NCBI RefSeq assembly: GCF_003387535.1
Contig: NZ_QUNR01000001.1
Location: forward strand, 310,001-374,000
DNA length: 64,000 nt
Direction of reading: 5' to 3'
Origin: Paraperlucidibaca baekdonensis
Lineage (GTDB): Bacteria; Pseudomonadota; Gammaproteobacteria; Pseudomonadales; Moraxellaceae
The notes beneath the pieces were generated by a model. That model saw only the letters and a program-made list of their open reading frames with translations, did no database searches and was not told the origin of the DNA. Positions 55,567 to 64,000 of the stretch are shown here, piece by piece (within the stretch, counting starts at the first letter, position 1; each line of letters starts with the position of its first letter). Both the position numbers and the translations under genes were made by a program.

Positions 55567-56276
55567 ACAGGCTCTGCCTTATCGCCGGTCTGTATTGAAA
55601 ACCGATAACCTGTGCCGCGCACTGTTTGAATAAAGCGATCATAGCCAAAGGGCTCGAGGGCTTTGCGCAGACGGCGAATATGCACGTCGATGGTGCGGTC
55701 TTCGACATAGACATTGCCGCCCCAGACTTGGTCGAGCATCTGTGTGCGAGTATAGGCACGCTCGGGGTGGCTCATGAAAAAGGCCAGTAACCGGTACTCG
55801 GTCGGGCCCATGTCCACCGGGTTGTCATCGGCTGTGATGCGATGGCTGACCGGGTCGAGCTTGAGCCCTTCGGCCTCAATGGCATTTTCCTGATGCAGCA
55901 CATTGGCGCGGCGTAACACCGCCTTAATGCGCGATGCGAGTTCACGCGTGGAAAATGGCTTAGTGATGTAGTCATCGGCGCCGGCATCTAGGCCTTGAAT
56001 TTTATTGTCTTCCTCGCCACGCGCGGTCAGCATGATGATGGGGATTTCGCGGGTATTTTCATCACGCTTGAGTCGACGTGCCAGCTCAATACCGCTCATG
56101 CCCGGCAGCATCCAGTCGAGTAAAATCAGCGCTGGGCGTTCATCTACCACAAGGTGGTGGGCTTGCAAAGCATCTTCGGCCTCCAAGCAGCTGTAGCCAG
56201 CCAAGTCCAAGGCAATCGAGATCATTTCGCGAATCGCGGCTTCGTCGTCGACAATCAGAATTTTATCGCTAGGCAT
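55563..56276 (-). CDS. phoB: Phosphate regulon response regulator PhoB
   Basis: PhoB activates phosphate-starvation genes at Pho boxes. The 237 residues include the receiver domain with acidic pair VDDEAA, phosphorylation site LLDWMLPG and [10 protein letters not shown]. The OmpR-type winged helix follows, with [31 protein letters not shown] and the [17 protein letters not shown] recognition region. A Pho-box-like site 22 bases upstream (56299-56316) suggests it activates its own transcription with phoR. Confidence 0.98.
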   Translation of the reverse strand: MPSDKILIVDDEAAIREMISIALDLAGYSCLEAEDALQAHHLVVDERPALILLDWMLPGMSGIELARRLKRDENTREIPIIMLTARGEEDNKIQGLDAGADDYITKPFSTRELASRIKAVLRRANVLHQENAIEAEGLKLDPVSHRITADDNPVDMGPTEYRLLAFFMSHPERAYTRTQMLDQVWGGNVYVEDRTIDVHIRRLRKALEPFGYDRFIQTVRGTGYRFSIQTGDKAEPV

Positions 56277-56298
56277 AGCAGGTCTCGACTCACTTTAG

Positions 56299-56316
56299 AT
56301 GACAAGCCTATTACAG
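56299..56316 (-). promoter_or_regulatory. Pho box upstream of phoB
   Basis: Read on the minus strand, CTGTAATAGGCTTGTCAT has TGTAAT and TGTCAT units 11 bases apart, a good match to the PhoB box. It lies 22 bases before the phoB start codon, so it may overlap the -35 region. A clear -10 is not visible. Confidence 0.65.
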
Positions 56317-56345
56317 CGCGAAGATATTGCAGAAATATTACGGGC

Positions 56346-57218
56346 TTATGATGCCAATTGCTGCAACCAAGATATTAATAAGGTGACGAACAGCAGTAAG
56401 CCAACCCAATGGTTGTGTTTAAACGCGGCTAAGCACTGATGTTTATCGCGGCTGGCGGTGTGTTGCCATTGCCAGATGAACAGCAGCAAGGCGCCAGCGA
56501 GTCCCGCCCACCACATCACTCCCCAGTGCATTTGATGGCCAACAAATGCCAGTGCCGCGAGCCAAAAAAGCTGCAGGCCGGCAATCACCACGCGGTCGAG
56601 GTCGCCAAATAAAATCGCCGTGGACTTCACGCCGGCTTTCAGATCGTCATCGCGATCGGCCATGGCGTATTGTGTGTCATAGGCGACCGTCCAGGCTAAG
56701 TTGCCCGCGTAAAGCAGCCAGCATAGGTCATCGGGTGTACGGCCTTGCGCCACAAAGGCCATGGGGATGGCCCACGAAAATGCTGCGCCAAGCACCACCT
56801 GCGGTAAGTAGGTGACCCGTTTCATAAATGGATACAGCACGGCGAGCGCTAAGGCGCCAAACGACCAGTAAAACACCGCAATGGGCAGCCACAGCAGCAG
56901 TAGTGCGCTGAGACTCACCAAGGCGGTAAATAGCATCAGTGCTTCGCTGCCACGGATGCGGCCGGAGGCAAGCGGGCGATCAGCAGTACGCCAGACCTGA
57001 CCGTCGATATGACGATCGGCGTAGTCGTTAATGACACAACCTGCCGAGCGCATGAGCACCACGCCGAGACTGAAAATCAGGATCAGTTTGGGGTCAGGAT
57101 GACCATCGCCAGCAATCCACAATGCCATCAGGGTGGGCCACAGCAATAGCCAAATGCCGATGGGCCGGTCGAGGCGCATTAAGGCGATAAAGTCAGGTAA
57201 GCGGTCGCGTGAAATCAT
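56346..57218 (-). CDS. ubiA: 4-hydroxybenzoate octaprenyltransferase
   Basis: UbiA attaches the polyprenyl tail to 4-hydroxybenzoate in ubiquinone synthesis at the inner membrane. The 290 residues have about eight or nine helices and the two Asp-rich motifs NDYADRHIDGQ and DTQYAMADRDDDLKAGVKST that bind the prenyl diphosphate through magnesium. The ATG at 57218 overlaps the ubiC stop by four bases, so the two successive enzymes are coupled. Earlier in-frame starts lie inside ubiC and would add unrelated residues. Confidence 0.98.
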   Translation of the reverse strand: MISRDRLPDFIALMRLDRPIGIWLLLWPTLMALWIAGDGHPDPKLILIFSLGVVLMRSAGCVINDYADRHIDGQVWRTADRPLASGRIRGSEALMLFTALVSLSALLLLWLPIAVFYWSFGALALAVLYPFMKRVTYLPQVVLGAAFSWAIPMAFVAQGRTPDDLCWLLYAGNLAWTVAYDTQYAMADRDDDLKAGVKSTAILFGDLDRVVIAGLQLFWLAALAFVGHQMHWGVMWWAGLAGALLLFIWQWQHTASRDKHQCLAAFKHNHWVGLLLFVTLLISWLQQLAS

Positions 57219-57790
57219 GGCTTGCGTGTCTCCGTCATGGCGCTGGCGGCCAGCAGCGCTGGCAAAAAAGCCTCGGCTACTAAAACCGCCCGGCCGCGTA
57301 AAATAAACCGTGAGCGTCGCGCCCACACCGGTGTTTGTTGATTTGATGTGCTGGGCAACATCAGGCGTGCGTAATAAATGCGGCCGCGCACCAGCGCCGG
57401 ATCGCGAAAGAGCAGGCTGCCCAAGCTTTGCGTGCCGAGTCGGGTAAGCCGGCGGTTCAGACCCTGCAAACTGTCACGGGGCAATACCGAGCGCGCTTGC
57501 ACCCAGGGCTGGTTCAGACCACTCAAGACGACCTCACGAATCCACGCAAACTCACCGCGTCGCAGGCCCAGAGCGCGAGCTTCTTCGGCACGTGGTAAGT
57601 GCCAGCCTTCGTGTACTACCGTGATGCGCAATTCACCACCAAGCGCATGGGCGAGCGCCGCCAAACGCGCCGTTAATGAACCGGGCTCAGCGAGCCACGA
57701 ACGCAATGCGCGATGGGACGGTTGGCGCAGTGTCAGCGACGCGTGTTGCCATCGGTGCGGATGTGACCATTTGCTTTGGCTATTTTGCAT
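57215..57790 (-). CDS. ubiC: Chorismate lyase
   Basis: UbiC converts chorismate to 4-hydroxybenzoate and pyruvate, the first committed step of ubiquinone synthesis. The 191-residue protein has the family pattern: an N-terminal WL..PGSLTARL, then WIREVVLSGLNQPWVQARSVLP, LGSLLFRDP and RRSRFILRGRAVLVAEAFLP. The start ATG at 57790 is weakly marked. Its product is used by UbiA, the next gene. Confidence 0.96.
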   Translation of the reverse strand: MQNSQSKWSHPHRWQHASLTLRQPSHRALRSWLAEPGSLTARLAALAHALGGELRITVVHEGWHLPRAEEARALGLRRGEFAWIREVVLSGLNQPWVQARSVLPRDSLQGLNRRLTRLGTQSLGSLLFRDPALVRGRIYYARLMLPSTSNQQTPVWARRSRFILRGRAVLVAEAFLPALLAASAMTETRKP

Positions 57791-57918
57791 AAGCTCGGTA
57801 ATAGTTAAATTCTATCGAAAGTTCTTTGCCAAGTCATTGGCCAGCGTGTGCTGAGCATCATAACCTAGCTACGTTGAAGCAGCAGCCTAACGGCTACCCA
57901 CGACTGAGGAGCAAGCAC

Positions 57919-58395
57919 ATGACATTAGATATCACCGTGACCGGTAAAAATTTAGAAGCCGCTTTTGCCGGCGAGTCTATGGCGTTTATGAAGTATAGCT
58001 ACTTCGCCAAACTCGCTCGTGCCATGGGCGACGAAGCCACCGCTGCAGCCTTTGAAGAAACGGCGCAACAAGAGATTCAACACGCGTTTGGCCACTTGGA
58101 TTTGCTCTACCCGAAAGTCATGATGACGCCGGCCAAAATGCTTGAAGTGGCCATTGCCGGCGAAACCTACGAGTACAGCGAAATGTACCCCGGCTTCCGC
58201 GACGCGGCGATTAAAGAGCAAAATGCCGAGGCCATGAAAGAGTTTGAAGAGCAAATTGCTGAGTCACAAGAGCATGCTGAATGGTTTAAAGCGGCGTTGA
58301 AAAAGGCTGAAAAACGCTTTGCGGCGTTGGCGAAAGTAGAAGAGCGCCACGCCAATCATTACCGCGGGGCATTAGCGGCAGCACAAGCGCGTTAA
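57919..58395 (+). CDS. Rubrerythrin-family diiron protein without rubredoxin domain
   Basis: A 158-residue ferritin-like protein with the four-helix diiron ligands: GESMAFMKYSYFA, EETAQQEIQHAFGHLDLL, AGETYEYSEMYPGFRDAA and AESQEHAEWFKAAL. Rubrerythrins reduce hydrogen peroxide with electrons from rubredoxin. Classical ones end in a rubredoxin domain; this one stops after KVEERHANHYRGAL, and a separate rubredoxin gene follows at 58499. GAGGA lies eight bases before the ATG at 57919. I infer that the two proteins work as a split version, with the reductase at 58667 as electron source. Confidence 0.92.
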   Translation: MTLDITVTGKNLEAAFAGESMAFMKYSYFAKLARAMGDEATAAAFEETAQQEIQHAFGHLDLLYPKVMMTPAKMLEVAIAGETYEYSEMYPGFRDAAIKEQNAEAMKEFEEQIAESQEHAEWFKAALKKAEKRFAALAKVEERHANHYRGALAAAQAR

Positions 58396-58498
58396 TTTCG
58401 GTAACATTGCGCGCTGTTAAGGTCGCCCAGCGCGCCAAAAATTTCCGGCAGCGACTGTTAAAGTCGGGCCAACGAATTACCTAACGATGAGGTGTGTG

Positions 58499-58663
58499 AT
58501 GAAAAAGTGGCAATGTATTGTTTGTGGATTTATTTATGACGAAGCCGTGGGCATGCCGTGGGATGGTATTCCAGCCGGTACAGGCTGGAACGACATTCCC
58601 GATGATTGGGTCTGCCCAGACTGCGGCGTCGGCAAAGAAGACTTCGAAATGGTGGAGCTCTAA
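58499..58663 (+). CDS. Rubredoxin
   Basis: A 54-residue electron carrier with one iron held by four cysteines (Cys6, Cys9, Cys39 and Cys42) in CIVCG and CPDCG, and the aromatic core residues Trp4, Tyr13, Trp30 and Trp37. The sequence [18 protein letters not shown] is typical of the AlkG2/RubA type. The gene lies 3 bases before its probable reductase. It may feed the rubrerythrin upstream or an alkane hydroxylase elsewhere in the genome. Confidence 0.97.
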   Translation: MKKWQCIVCGFIYDEAVGMPWDGIPAGTGWNDIPDDWVCPDCGVGKEDFEMVEL

Positions 58664-58666
58664 GTC

Positions 58667-59824
58667 ATGGCACCACTCGTTATCTTGGGAACCGGTTTGG
58701 CCGGCTACACGTTGGCGCGCGAATTTCGCAAGCTTAACTCGGAGCGCCCGCTAATCATTCTGTCTCAGGATGACGGGCGCAGCTATTCCAAGCCCATGTT
58801 GTCGAATGCGTTAGCGAAAGCCAAAACGCCCAATGATTTGGCCATGGCCTCACCCGAAAAAATGGCCGAGCAGCTCAATGCCGAGGTGCGCGCCGCCAGT
58901 GCGGTGTCGCACATTGATCCTGCGGCAAAAACGCTGACTGTCAATGGTGAGACGCTGGCCTATGCAGACCTCGTGTTGGCCGTTGGCGCCGATGTGTTCC
59001 GCCCACCATTGGGTGGTGATGCCGGTGACAGCGTATTGAGTGTCAATGACTTAGCTGATTACGCCGTATTTCGTGAACAGCTTGGCGAGTCGCCCAAGCG
59101 CGTGCTAATCATTGGTGGCGGCTTGATTGGTTGTGAGTTTGCTAATGATTTGGCGTCCAGCGGCCATCAGCTCACGGTGGTTGAGCCGCTGGGCCGGCCA
59201 TTGCCCACGCTGTTGCCGGAGCGTGCGTCACAGGCTGTGGAGTCTGGCCTGCAAGGCCTAGGCGTCAACTTCCTCTACGGTGCAAACGTCACAGCGGCAG
59301 ATCATGCCGGCGATGCGATTCGCGTGAGCTTGGCTGATGGCCGTCATGTCGAGGCTGATATAGTGCTCTCGGCGATTGGTCTGCGTCCGCGTTTGGGCTT
59401 GGCCGAAGTGGCGGGCTTGCGTGTTGCGCGTGGCATTTGTGTCGATCGCTATTTGCGCACTAGCGATGCCAATATTTACGCCCTAGGTGATTGCGCCGAG
59501 GTCGACGGCAAGGTGCTGATGTATGTCTTACCACTCATGGCCAGTGCGCGTGCGCTGGCAAAAACCTTAGCCGGTGATGACACGGTGGTGAACTATCCAG
59601 CCATGCCGGTGCAAATCAAAACGCCGATCTGCCCAATTGTGGTGTCGCCGGTGGCACCGGGCACCGAGGGTGCATGGGCTGTTGAGGCCGATGGCGCCAA
59701 TGTGAAGGCCAGCTTTTTAGCGAAAGATGGCCAGCTCTTGGGCTTCGCGTTGACCGGCAGTTTTGCCAGCGACATGAAGACCAAAATGGAGTTAGCGCGC
59801 GCATTGCCGCCGATCTTGGCTTAA
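58667..59824 (+). CDS. Rubredoxin--NAD(P)+ reductase
   Basis: A 385-residue FAD-dependent reductase that passes electrons from NAD(P)H to rubredoxin. It has the FAD-binding ILGTGLAGYTLAREF at the N-terminus, the NAD-binding VLIIGGGLIGCEFANDLA near residue 145 and the second FAD motif IYALGDCAEVDG. The gene pair with rubredoxin occurs in Pseudomonas (rubA-rubB). It has a strong terminator directly after it. Confidence 0.95.
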   Translation: MAPLVILGTGLAGYTLAREFRKLNSERPLIILSQDDGRSYSKPMLSNALAKAKTPNDLAMASPEKMAEQLNAEVRAASAVSHIDPAAKTLTVNGETLAYADLVLAVGADVFRPPLGGDAGDSVLSVNDLADYAVFREQLGESPKRVLIIGGGLIGCEFANDLASSGHQLTVVEPLGRPLPTLLPERASQAVESGLQGLGVNFLYGANVTAADHAGDAIRVSLADGRHVEADIVLSAIGLRPRLGLAEVAGLRVARGICVDRYLRTSDANIYALGDCAEVDGKVLMYVLPLMASARALAKTLAGDDTVVNYPAMPVQIKTPICPIVVSPVAPGTEGAWAVEADGANVKASFLAKDGQLLGFALTGSFASDMKTKMELARALPPILA

Positions 59825-59833
59825 TGCCTTGGT

Positions 59834-59868
59834 AAAAAAAGCCCGGCTTATTTGGCCGGGCTTTTTTA
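59834..59868. terminator. Bidirectional terminator after rubredoxin reductase
   Basis: AAAAAAGCCCGGC pairs with GCCGGGCTTTTTT around a short loop; the A and T tracts allow use in both directions. It serves the reductase on the plus strand and the Sel1 gene on the minus strand. Confidence 0.95.
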
Positions 59869-59880
59869 TGAGCGCGAGAT

Positions 59881-60672
59881 CTAACCGCCAGAGGCGGCGG
59901 CCTTGTTGAGCAGGTCTCGCGCACGATCCACATCCATCGCCACCGAATCGCCATTTAAGTACATCTCGCCCAAACGACGCAGCGCTTTTGGGTAGCCGCG
60001 GTTGGCTGACTCGGTCATATAGGCCAAACCTTTCGACGTATTTTTGCGCACGCCGTCACCGACCAAGAGCATTTGGGCGAGGTTAAATTGCGCCTCAGAA
60101 ACACCAGAGTCGGCGGCTTGCTGAAACCATTCGGCCGCTTTGCGCTTGTTGCGCTTTAGGCCAACGCCTTGGTCATACATGATGCCGATGTTGTTTTGTG
60201 CCAATGCGGAGCCGAGTTCGGCGGCTTTTAGTACCAATGCGGCGGCGCGATTGCTATCGAGCGTCACGCCATTGCCTTCGTAATAGGCCATGCCAAGGGC
60301 ATACAGTGCCGGCGGGTAATCTTGATCGGCGGCGGCGCGAAACCAGCTGATGGCGATGTCAAGATTGCGGGGCACGCCAATGCCGCTGGCATGCAAAGCA
60401 CCCAAGTTGTATTGCGCGCGAGCCAAGCCTTGGCGAGCGGCAAGGTCAAACCATTCGGCGGCTTTAACACGATTGCGCACCACACCATCGCCGTTGTAAT
60501 ACAGCACGCCCAGGTTGTACTGCGCATCGGCGGCGCCAGTCATGGCGAATTGGCGGATTTGGCGTGGGCTGGCATCGACTTTATTGGTGCTCACGCGCGG
60601 TGCGGCATCGACAACACCACTGAGCATCAACACACCAAGAAATAGGCCGTTTCGCAAACGCAGCCAGTACAT
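59881..60672 (-). CDS. Exported Sel1-repeat protein
   Basis: A 263-residue protein with a signal peptide (RNGLFLGVLMLSGVVDA, cleavage before APR) and six consecutive Sel1-type helical repeats of about 36 residues. Examples are AQYNLGVLYYNGDGV, AQYNLGALHASGIGV and AQNNIGIMYDQGVGL. Sel1 repeats form a solenoid for protein-protein contacts. I start it at 60672, with GAGGTG just upstream. The longer in-frame reading to 60873 would enter recG on the same strand and is rejected. Periplasmic scaffold or regulator is inference. Confidence 0.88.
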   Translation of the reverse strand: MYWLRLRNGLFLGVLMLSGVVDAAPRVSTNKVDASPRQIRQFAMTGAADAQYNLGVLYYNGDGVVRNRVKAAEWFDLAARQGLARAQYNLGALHASGIGVPRNLDIAISWFRAAADQDYPPALYALGMAYYEGNGVTLDSNRAAALVLKAAELGSALAQNNIGIMYDQGVGLKRNKRKAAEWFQQAADSGVSEAQFNLAQMLLVGDGVRKNTSKGLAYMTESANRGYPKALRRLGEMYLNGDSVAMDVDRARDLLNKAAASGG

Positions 60673-60687
60673 AACGCACCTCGAAAA

Positions 60688-60726
60688 ACATAAAAAAACC
60701 AAAACACCCTCAAAGATTAGGGTGCT
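60688..60726 (-). terminator. Terminator of recG (minus strand)
   Basis: On the minus strand, CACCCT and AGGGTG pair around an eight-base loop, followed by TTTTGG and a run of seven T. It ends the oxyR-recG transcript before the Sel1 gene. Confidence 0.75.
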
Positions 60727-60754
60727 TAACGCGAGTAAACAAGGATTTAGCGTT

Positions 60755-62824
60755 TTATGCCAGTGCGTACTGGCCTTCATGGCTGAGCCAGCGGCGTAAT
60801 AAGTAGTGATAGGTAGGGTTACCGTGTAATGACTCAGCGGTGGTGCGTGCCGGTTCGAGTAGCTCCGCATCACGCACGAGGTCGGCTAAGCGAAATTGCA
60901 CATCGCCGGTTTGACGGGTGCCCAGTACCTCGCCGGGGCCGCGTAATTCCAGGTCTTTCTCGGCAATAACAAAACCATCCTGGCTATCGCGCAGGGTTTG
61001 TAGGCGCGCGCGGCCCAGTGCCGAGACGGGCGTTTGGTAGAGCAGCACACAAAAGCTTGCGAGCTGGCCGCGCCCCACGCGACCGCGTAACTGATGCAGC
61101 TGTGAGAGTCCTAGGCGCTCGGGATTTTCAATGACCATCAGCGTGGCATTGGGCACATCAACGCCGACCTCGATGACCGTGGTGGCGACCAAGACCTGAA
61201 TCTCGCCAGCGACAAAGCGCGCCATGACCTCGGCTTTGTCAGCGGCTTTGAGCTGGCCATGCACCAGCCCCACGCGCAACTCAGGCAGCGCCTCGCTGAG
61301 CTCGCTCATCGCCGCCTCGGCAGCTTGCGCCTGAATTTGCTCGGATTGCTCAATCAGCGTGCACACCCAATAGACCTGCTGCCCACCGCCGGCATGATGA
61401 CGAATGCGTTCAATGAGCGTGTCGCGCCGCGTATTGGCGAGCACCACGGTTTGAATGCCCTGACGCCCGGGCGGCAGCGCATCGATGATGGAGGTGTCGA
61501 GGTCGCCATAGGCGCTCATGGCCAGCGTGCGTGGGATCGGCGTGGCGGTCATGATGAGCTGATGCGGCAGCCAGCCAGCGCTCAAGCCTTTCTCAGCGAG
61601 CATGAGTCGCTGCGCCACGCCAAAACGGTGCTGCTCATCAATAATGACCAGCCCTAAGCGCGCAAACTGCACGCTGGCTTGAAACAGCGCGTGGGTGCCA
61701 ATGACCAGTTGGCAATCGCCCGTGGCCAAGGCCGCCAGCGAGGCCGTGTGGGCTTTGGCGGTTTGCTTGCCAGACAGCCATCCAACCGATATGCCGAGCG
61801 GCTCGAACCAGCTGCGAAAGCGTGCCAAATGCTGTTCGGCGAGGATTTCCGTTGGCGCCATGATGGCCACTTGCAGACCCGCCGCCAATGCCGGGCAAGC
61901 CGCCAGCGCTGCCACCACGGTTTTGCCGGAGCCAACATCGCCCTGTACCAGGCGCAACATGGCGCGGCGCTGGCCGAGGTCGTGATGAATCTCGCCGATC
62001 ACGCGCTGCTGCGCGGCGGTCAGGGCAAATGGCAGCGCCTGGCGCAGTTGCCCGCTTAAGTCATCATCGCAGATGAGCGCCGGTGCGGCGGTGTGGCGTT
62101 GGCGATCGCGGCGTTGCAGCAGGCCCATTTGATGTGCGACCAACTCTTCAAAAACCAAGCGCTGCTGGGCGGGGTGCAGGCCATCACGCAGGGCTTGACG
62201 ATCACTGTCGGGGCTAGGCGCGTGCACTGTACGCAGGGCATCGGCGAGGCTGGCGTGGGAGGGCAGTTTGTCGATCAGCGAGTGGTCATTGAGCAATGGC
62301 AGCGCGCGCTGGATGAGCTCGCGCAGGCGGCGCTGGGTCAGTCCTTCAACGAGTGGATAGATCGGTGTTAGGTGGTCATTAAGGCGCTCATCCGTGGCGC
62401 TGAGCGCGTCGGTTAACCACTCAACTTCAGGATGAATCATCTCCGGTCCGGCAGGCCCCGAGCGCACCTCGCCAAACACGCGTAGGCGTAAACCTTTGCT
62501 GAAGCTGTCTTTTTGCGCTTGGCGGAAATGATAAAAGCGCAAGGTCAGGCCGCCGGTGCCATCCCGCAGGCGCACTAATAGCGCACGCCGCCGGCCTTGC
62601 ACGATGTCGGCCAGCGCGACTTCCGCCTCAACCAAAGCGGTCATGCCGGGAATCAGTCCGCCTAACGGCGTGCGCTGCGTGCGGTCTTCGTAGTGGCGCG
62701 GCAGCGTAAACAGTAGGTCTTGCACACTGACAATGCCCAAGCGTTGCAAGCGTTCGGCGAGCGCCGGGCCAACGCCGCGCAGGCTCGCCACCGGGCATTC
62801 GTGCAATGGCGTGCTGGTCGTCAT
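60755..62824 (-). CDS. recG: ATP-dependent DNA helicase RecG
   Basis: RecG remodels stalled forks and branched DNA. The 689 residues include an N-terminal wedge domain (about 1-170), then helicase motifs VQGDVGSGKTVVAALAA, MAPTEILAEQH, DEQHRFGVAQRL, MTATPIPRTLAM, ATTVIEVGVDVPNATLMVIENPERLGLSQLHQLRGRVGR (in parts) and the C-terminal block. The ATG at 62824 lies 13 bases from the oxyR stop. The oxyR-recG pair is known in Pseudomonas, where it links peroxide response with DNA repair. Confidence 0.98.
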   Translation of the reverse strand: MTTSTPLHECPVASLRGVGPALAERLQRLGIVSVQDLLFTLPRHYEDRTQRTPLGGLIPGMTALVEAEVALADIVQGRRRALLVRLRDGTGGLTLRFYHFRQAQKDSFSKGLRLRVFGEVRSGPAGPEMIHPEVEWLTDALSATDERLNDHLTPIYPLVEGLTQRRLRELIQRALPLLNDHSLIDKLPSHASLADALRTVHAPSPDSDRQALRDGLHPAQQRLVFEELVAHQMGLLQRRDRQRHTAAPALICDDDLSGQLRQALPFALTAAQQRVIGEIHHDLGQRRAMLRLVQGDVGSGKTVVAALAACPALAAGLQVAIMAPTEILAEQHLARFRSWFEPLGISVGWLSGKQTAKAHTASLAALATGDCQLVIGTHALFQASVQFARLGLVIIDEQHRFGVAQRLMLAEKGLSAGWLPHQLIMTATPIPRTLAMSAYGDLDTSIIDALPPGRQGIQTVVLANTRRDTLIERIRHHAGGGQQVYWVCTLIEQSEQIQAQAAEAAMSELSEALPELRVGLVHGQLKAADKAEVMARFVAGEIQVLVATTVIEVGVDVPNATLMVIENPERLGLSQLHQLRGRVGRGQLASFCVLLYQTPVSALGRARLQTLRDSQDGFVIAEKDLELRGPGEVLGTRQTGDVQFRLADLVRDAELLEPARTTAESLHGNPTYHYLLRRWLSHEGQYALA

Positions 62825-62837
62825 GCCTGGACCCCGC

Positions 62838-63734
62838 TCAGCGCCGCACCATGGTGGTGCCGAGCAGGCTTAAGCTCTGCAACAGACGCAACAGTTCCTG
62901 CAAGGCACCCGGGCGCGAAAAGCGATGGCGACTGGCCAGCACCACCCGCCGATGCGGGCTCGGCTTCACCGGCCGCGTGGTCAGCTCATCATCGCTAAGT
63001 TGCTGCTCGGCACTGGCCGGAATCAGCGTGATGCCAAGCCCAGAGGCGACCATATGGCGCAAGGTCATCAGCGAGCTACCTGAACTCACGCCCGGCGCTT
63101 GCCCAACTTGGCAGGTCTCTAGCACTTGGTCACGGAAGCAATGGCCTTCGCCGAGCATCAGCACGGGGCTGCTGGCGAGCACATCGGCGGCAATGATTTT
63201 TTTGCTCGCCATGGCATGATCGCGCGGCAGCAGGAGCTGAAAGGGCTCATCAAATAGCGCCGTGACGCGGGTCTCGGGCGGCTCAAAAGGCATCGCCACG
63301 ATGATGGCATCGAGCTCGCCGCGCGCCAGCCGCTCATCGAGCACATGGGTGTAGTTTTCCTCTAAATACAGCTTTAATGGGCTGGCTTCCTGCTTCATGC
63401 GGCGCACCAGCGAGGGAAATAAATACGGCCCGACAGTAAAAATCGCGCCTAAGCGCAGCGGCTCGGCGAACTCATCGCGCGATAAATCGGCCATGCGTTC
63501 AAATTTGTCAGCCTCGGAGAGCACGACTTGCGCCTGGGCAATTAACGCTTCGGCCGCGGGTGTGACTAAGACGCCGTGGCGATGGCGCTCAAATAAGCTC
63601 AAGCCTAGGGAGTCTTCGAGTTTTTTCACCGCCACTGAGAGTGTTGGTTGGGCAACATGACAACGCTCGGCGGCGCGCCCAAAGTGGCGTTCTTGGGCGA
63701 GCGTGACGAGGTAGCGAAGCTCGGTTAAGGTCAT
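62838..63734 (-). CDS. oxyR: Hydrogen peroxide sensor-regulator OxyR
   Basis: A 298-residue LysR-type regulator. The helix-turn-helix is HFGRAAERCHVAQPTLSVAVKKLEDSLG. The key evidence is the pair of cysteines in GEGHCFRDQVLETC, nine residues apart, matching Cys199 and Cys208 of E. coli OxyR. They form a disulphide on peroxide exposure and activate the protein. It is upstream of recG. Divergent rightward is the cut-off gene at 63796. Confidence 0.97.
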   Translation of the reverse strand: MTLTELRYLVTLAQERHFGRAAERCHVAQPTLSVAVKKLEDSLGLSLFERHRHGVLVTPAAEALIAQAQVVLSEADKFERMADLSRDEFAEPLRLGAIFTVGPYLFPSLVRRMKQEASPLKLYLEENYTHVLDERLARGELDAIIVAMPFEPPETRVTALFDEPFQLLLPRDHAMASKKIIAADVLASSPVLMLGEGHCFRDQVLETCQVGQAPGVSSGSSLMTLRHMVASGLGITLIPASAEQQLSDDELTTRPVKPSPHRRVVLASRHRFSRPGALQELLRLLQSLSLLGTTMVRR

Positions 63735-63795
63735 GGGCTATCTCGGGTTCATTTAGTCTGCTGTATGTAGGCAAAAACTATCAAAATTTAAAAAT

Positions 63796-64000
63796 ATGTC
63801 AAAGATATTAATTGTTGGGGCGGGTGATGTGGGTGGGCGTATTGCCCATGAATTGGCGACGCTTGGTCACCAGGTTTGGGCGCTGCGGCGCCGCCTGCCG
63901 GATGGCTTGGCTGAGCATCCGGCAACGTTGACGTGGCTGGCCGCCGATGTAACTGAGCCGGCAAGCTTGGTACTGCCCGATGGCCTGGATGTGGTCATCT
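63796..64000 (+). CDS. NAD(P)-binding Rossmann-fold protein, C-terminus cut off
   Basis: Only the first 68 codons are in the window. The translation MSKILIVGAGDVGGRIAHEL with LATLGHQVWALRRR shows a Rossmann GxGxxG nucleotide-binding loop, as in the NAD-dependent epimerase/dehydratase (SDR) family. The intergenic distance to oxyR is 61 bases, divergent. The substrate cannot be judged from this fragment. Confidence 0.75.
   Translation, partial: MSKILIVGAGDVGGRIAHELATLGHQVWALRRRLPDGLAEHPATLTWLAADVTEPASLVLPDGLDVVI

Noticed and set aside
57826..57918. An N-terminal extension of the rubrerythrin
   Set aside because: The added residues are unlike the family, and the ATG at 57919 has a good ribosome site.

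Overview
The window is the replication-origin neighbourhood of a gammaproteobacterial chromosome. The evidence is the core gene order: dus-gyrB-recF-dnaN-dnaA on the minus strand, then an AT-rich DnaA-box region, then rpmH-rnpA-yidD-yidC-mnmE, mnmG-rsmG-parA-parB, the complete atpIBEFHAGDC operon and glmU-glmS on the plus strand. Further right, pstSCAB-phoU / phoR-phoB, ubiA-ubiC, rubredoxin genes and recG-oxyR follow in an order known from Pseudomonas and relatives. By eye the base composition is near 50-55% GC. I cannot name the genus. No tRNA, rRNA, CRISPR array, insertion sequence or phage gene was seen.

Layout. 1-9 kb: a cut-off acyl-CoA dehydrogenase, a HopJ-family protein, an unknown Ala-rich exported protein, glyQS, a long acyl-CoA dehydrogenase and an AI-2E family permease. 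8.2-16 kb: dus, gyrB, recF, dnaN, dnaA and the putative oriC, with three identical 16-bp parS-like sites inside coding sequence. 15.7-19.6 kb: rpmH to mnmE. 19.7-26.0 kb: a five-gene operon of c-type cytochromes, a polytopic membrane protein and a YceI lipocalin, lying between mnmE and mnmG, which are neighbours in many relatives. It has its own sigma70-like promoter whose -10 box sits inside a perfect 16-bp palindrome. 26-30.3 kb: mnmG, rsmG, parA, parB. 30.2-38.2 kb: a START-domain protein and the ATP synthase operon. 38.3-47.4 kb: CBS protein, glmU, glmS, a GGDEF-EAL protein, uvrD and yciA. 47.5-56.3 kb: the phosphate regulon, with Pho-box-like sites before pstS and phoB. 56.3-64 kb: ubiA, ubiC, rubrerythrin, rubredoxin, rubredoxin reductase, a Sel1-repeat protein, recG, oxyR and a cut-off NAD-binding protein.

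How the genes work together. ParA and ParB (about 29-30 kb) should act on the three parS sites at 9.2-12.4 kb, placing the segregation centre beside the origin. PhoB/PhoR should switch on pstSCAB-phoU and their own genes under phosphate limitation. Rubrerythrin, rubredoxin, its reductase and OxyR form a peroxide-defence neighbourhood.

The best candidate for an undescribed system is the 19.7-26.0 kb cytochrome operon. It encodes a large diheme protein with MauG/RoxA-like features, a second diheme protein, a small monoheme carrier, a five-helix His-rich membrane protein and a polyisoprenoid-binding-type lipocalin. I infer a periplasmic oxidation pathway acting on a lipid or isoprenoid. The substrate is not visible in the sequence.
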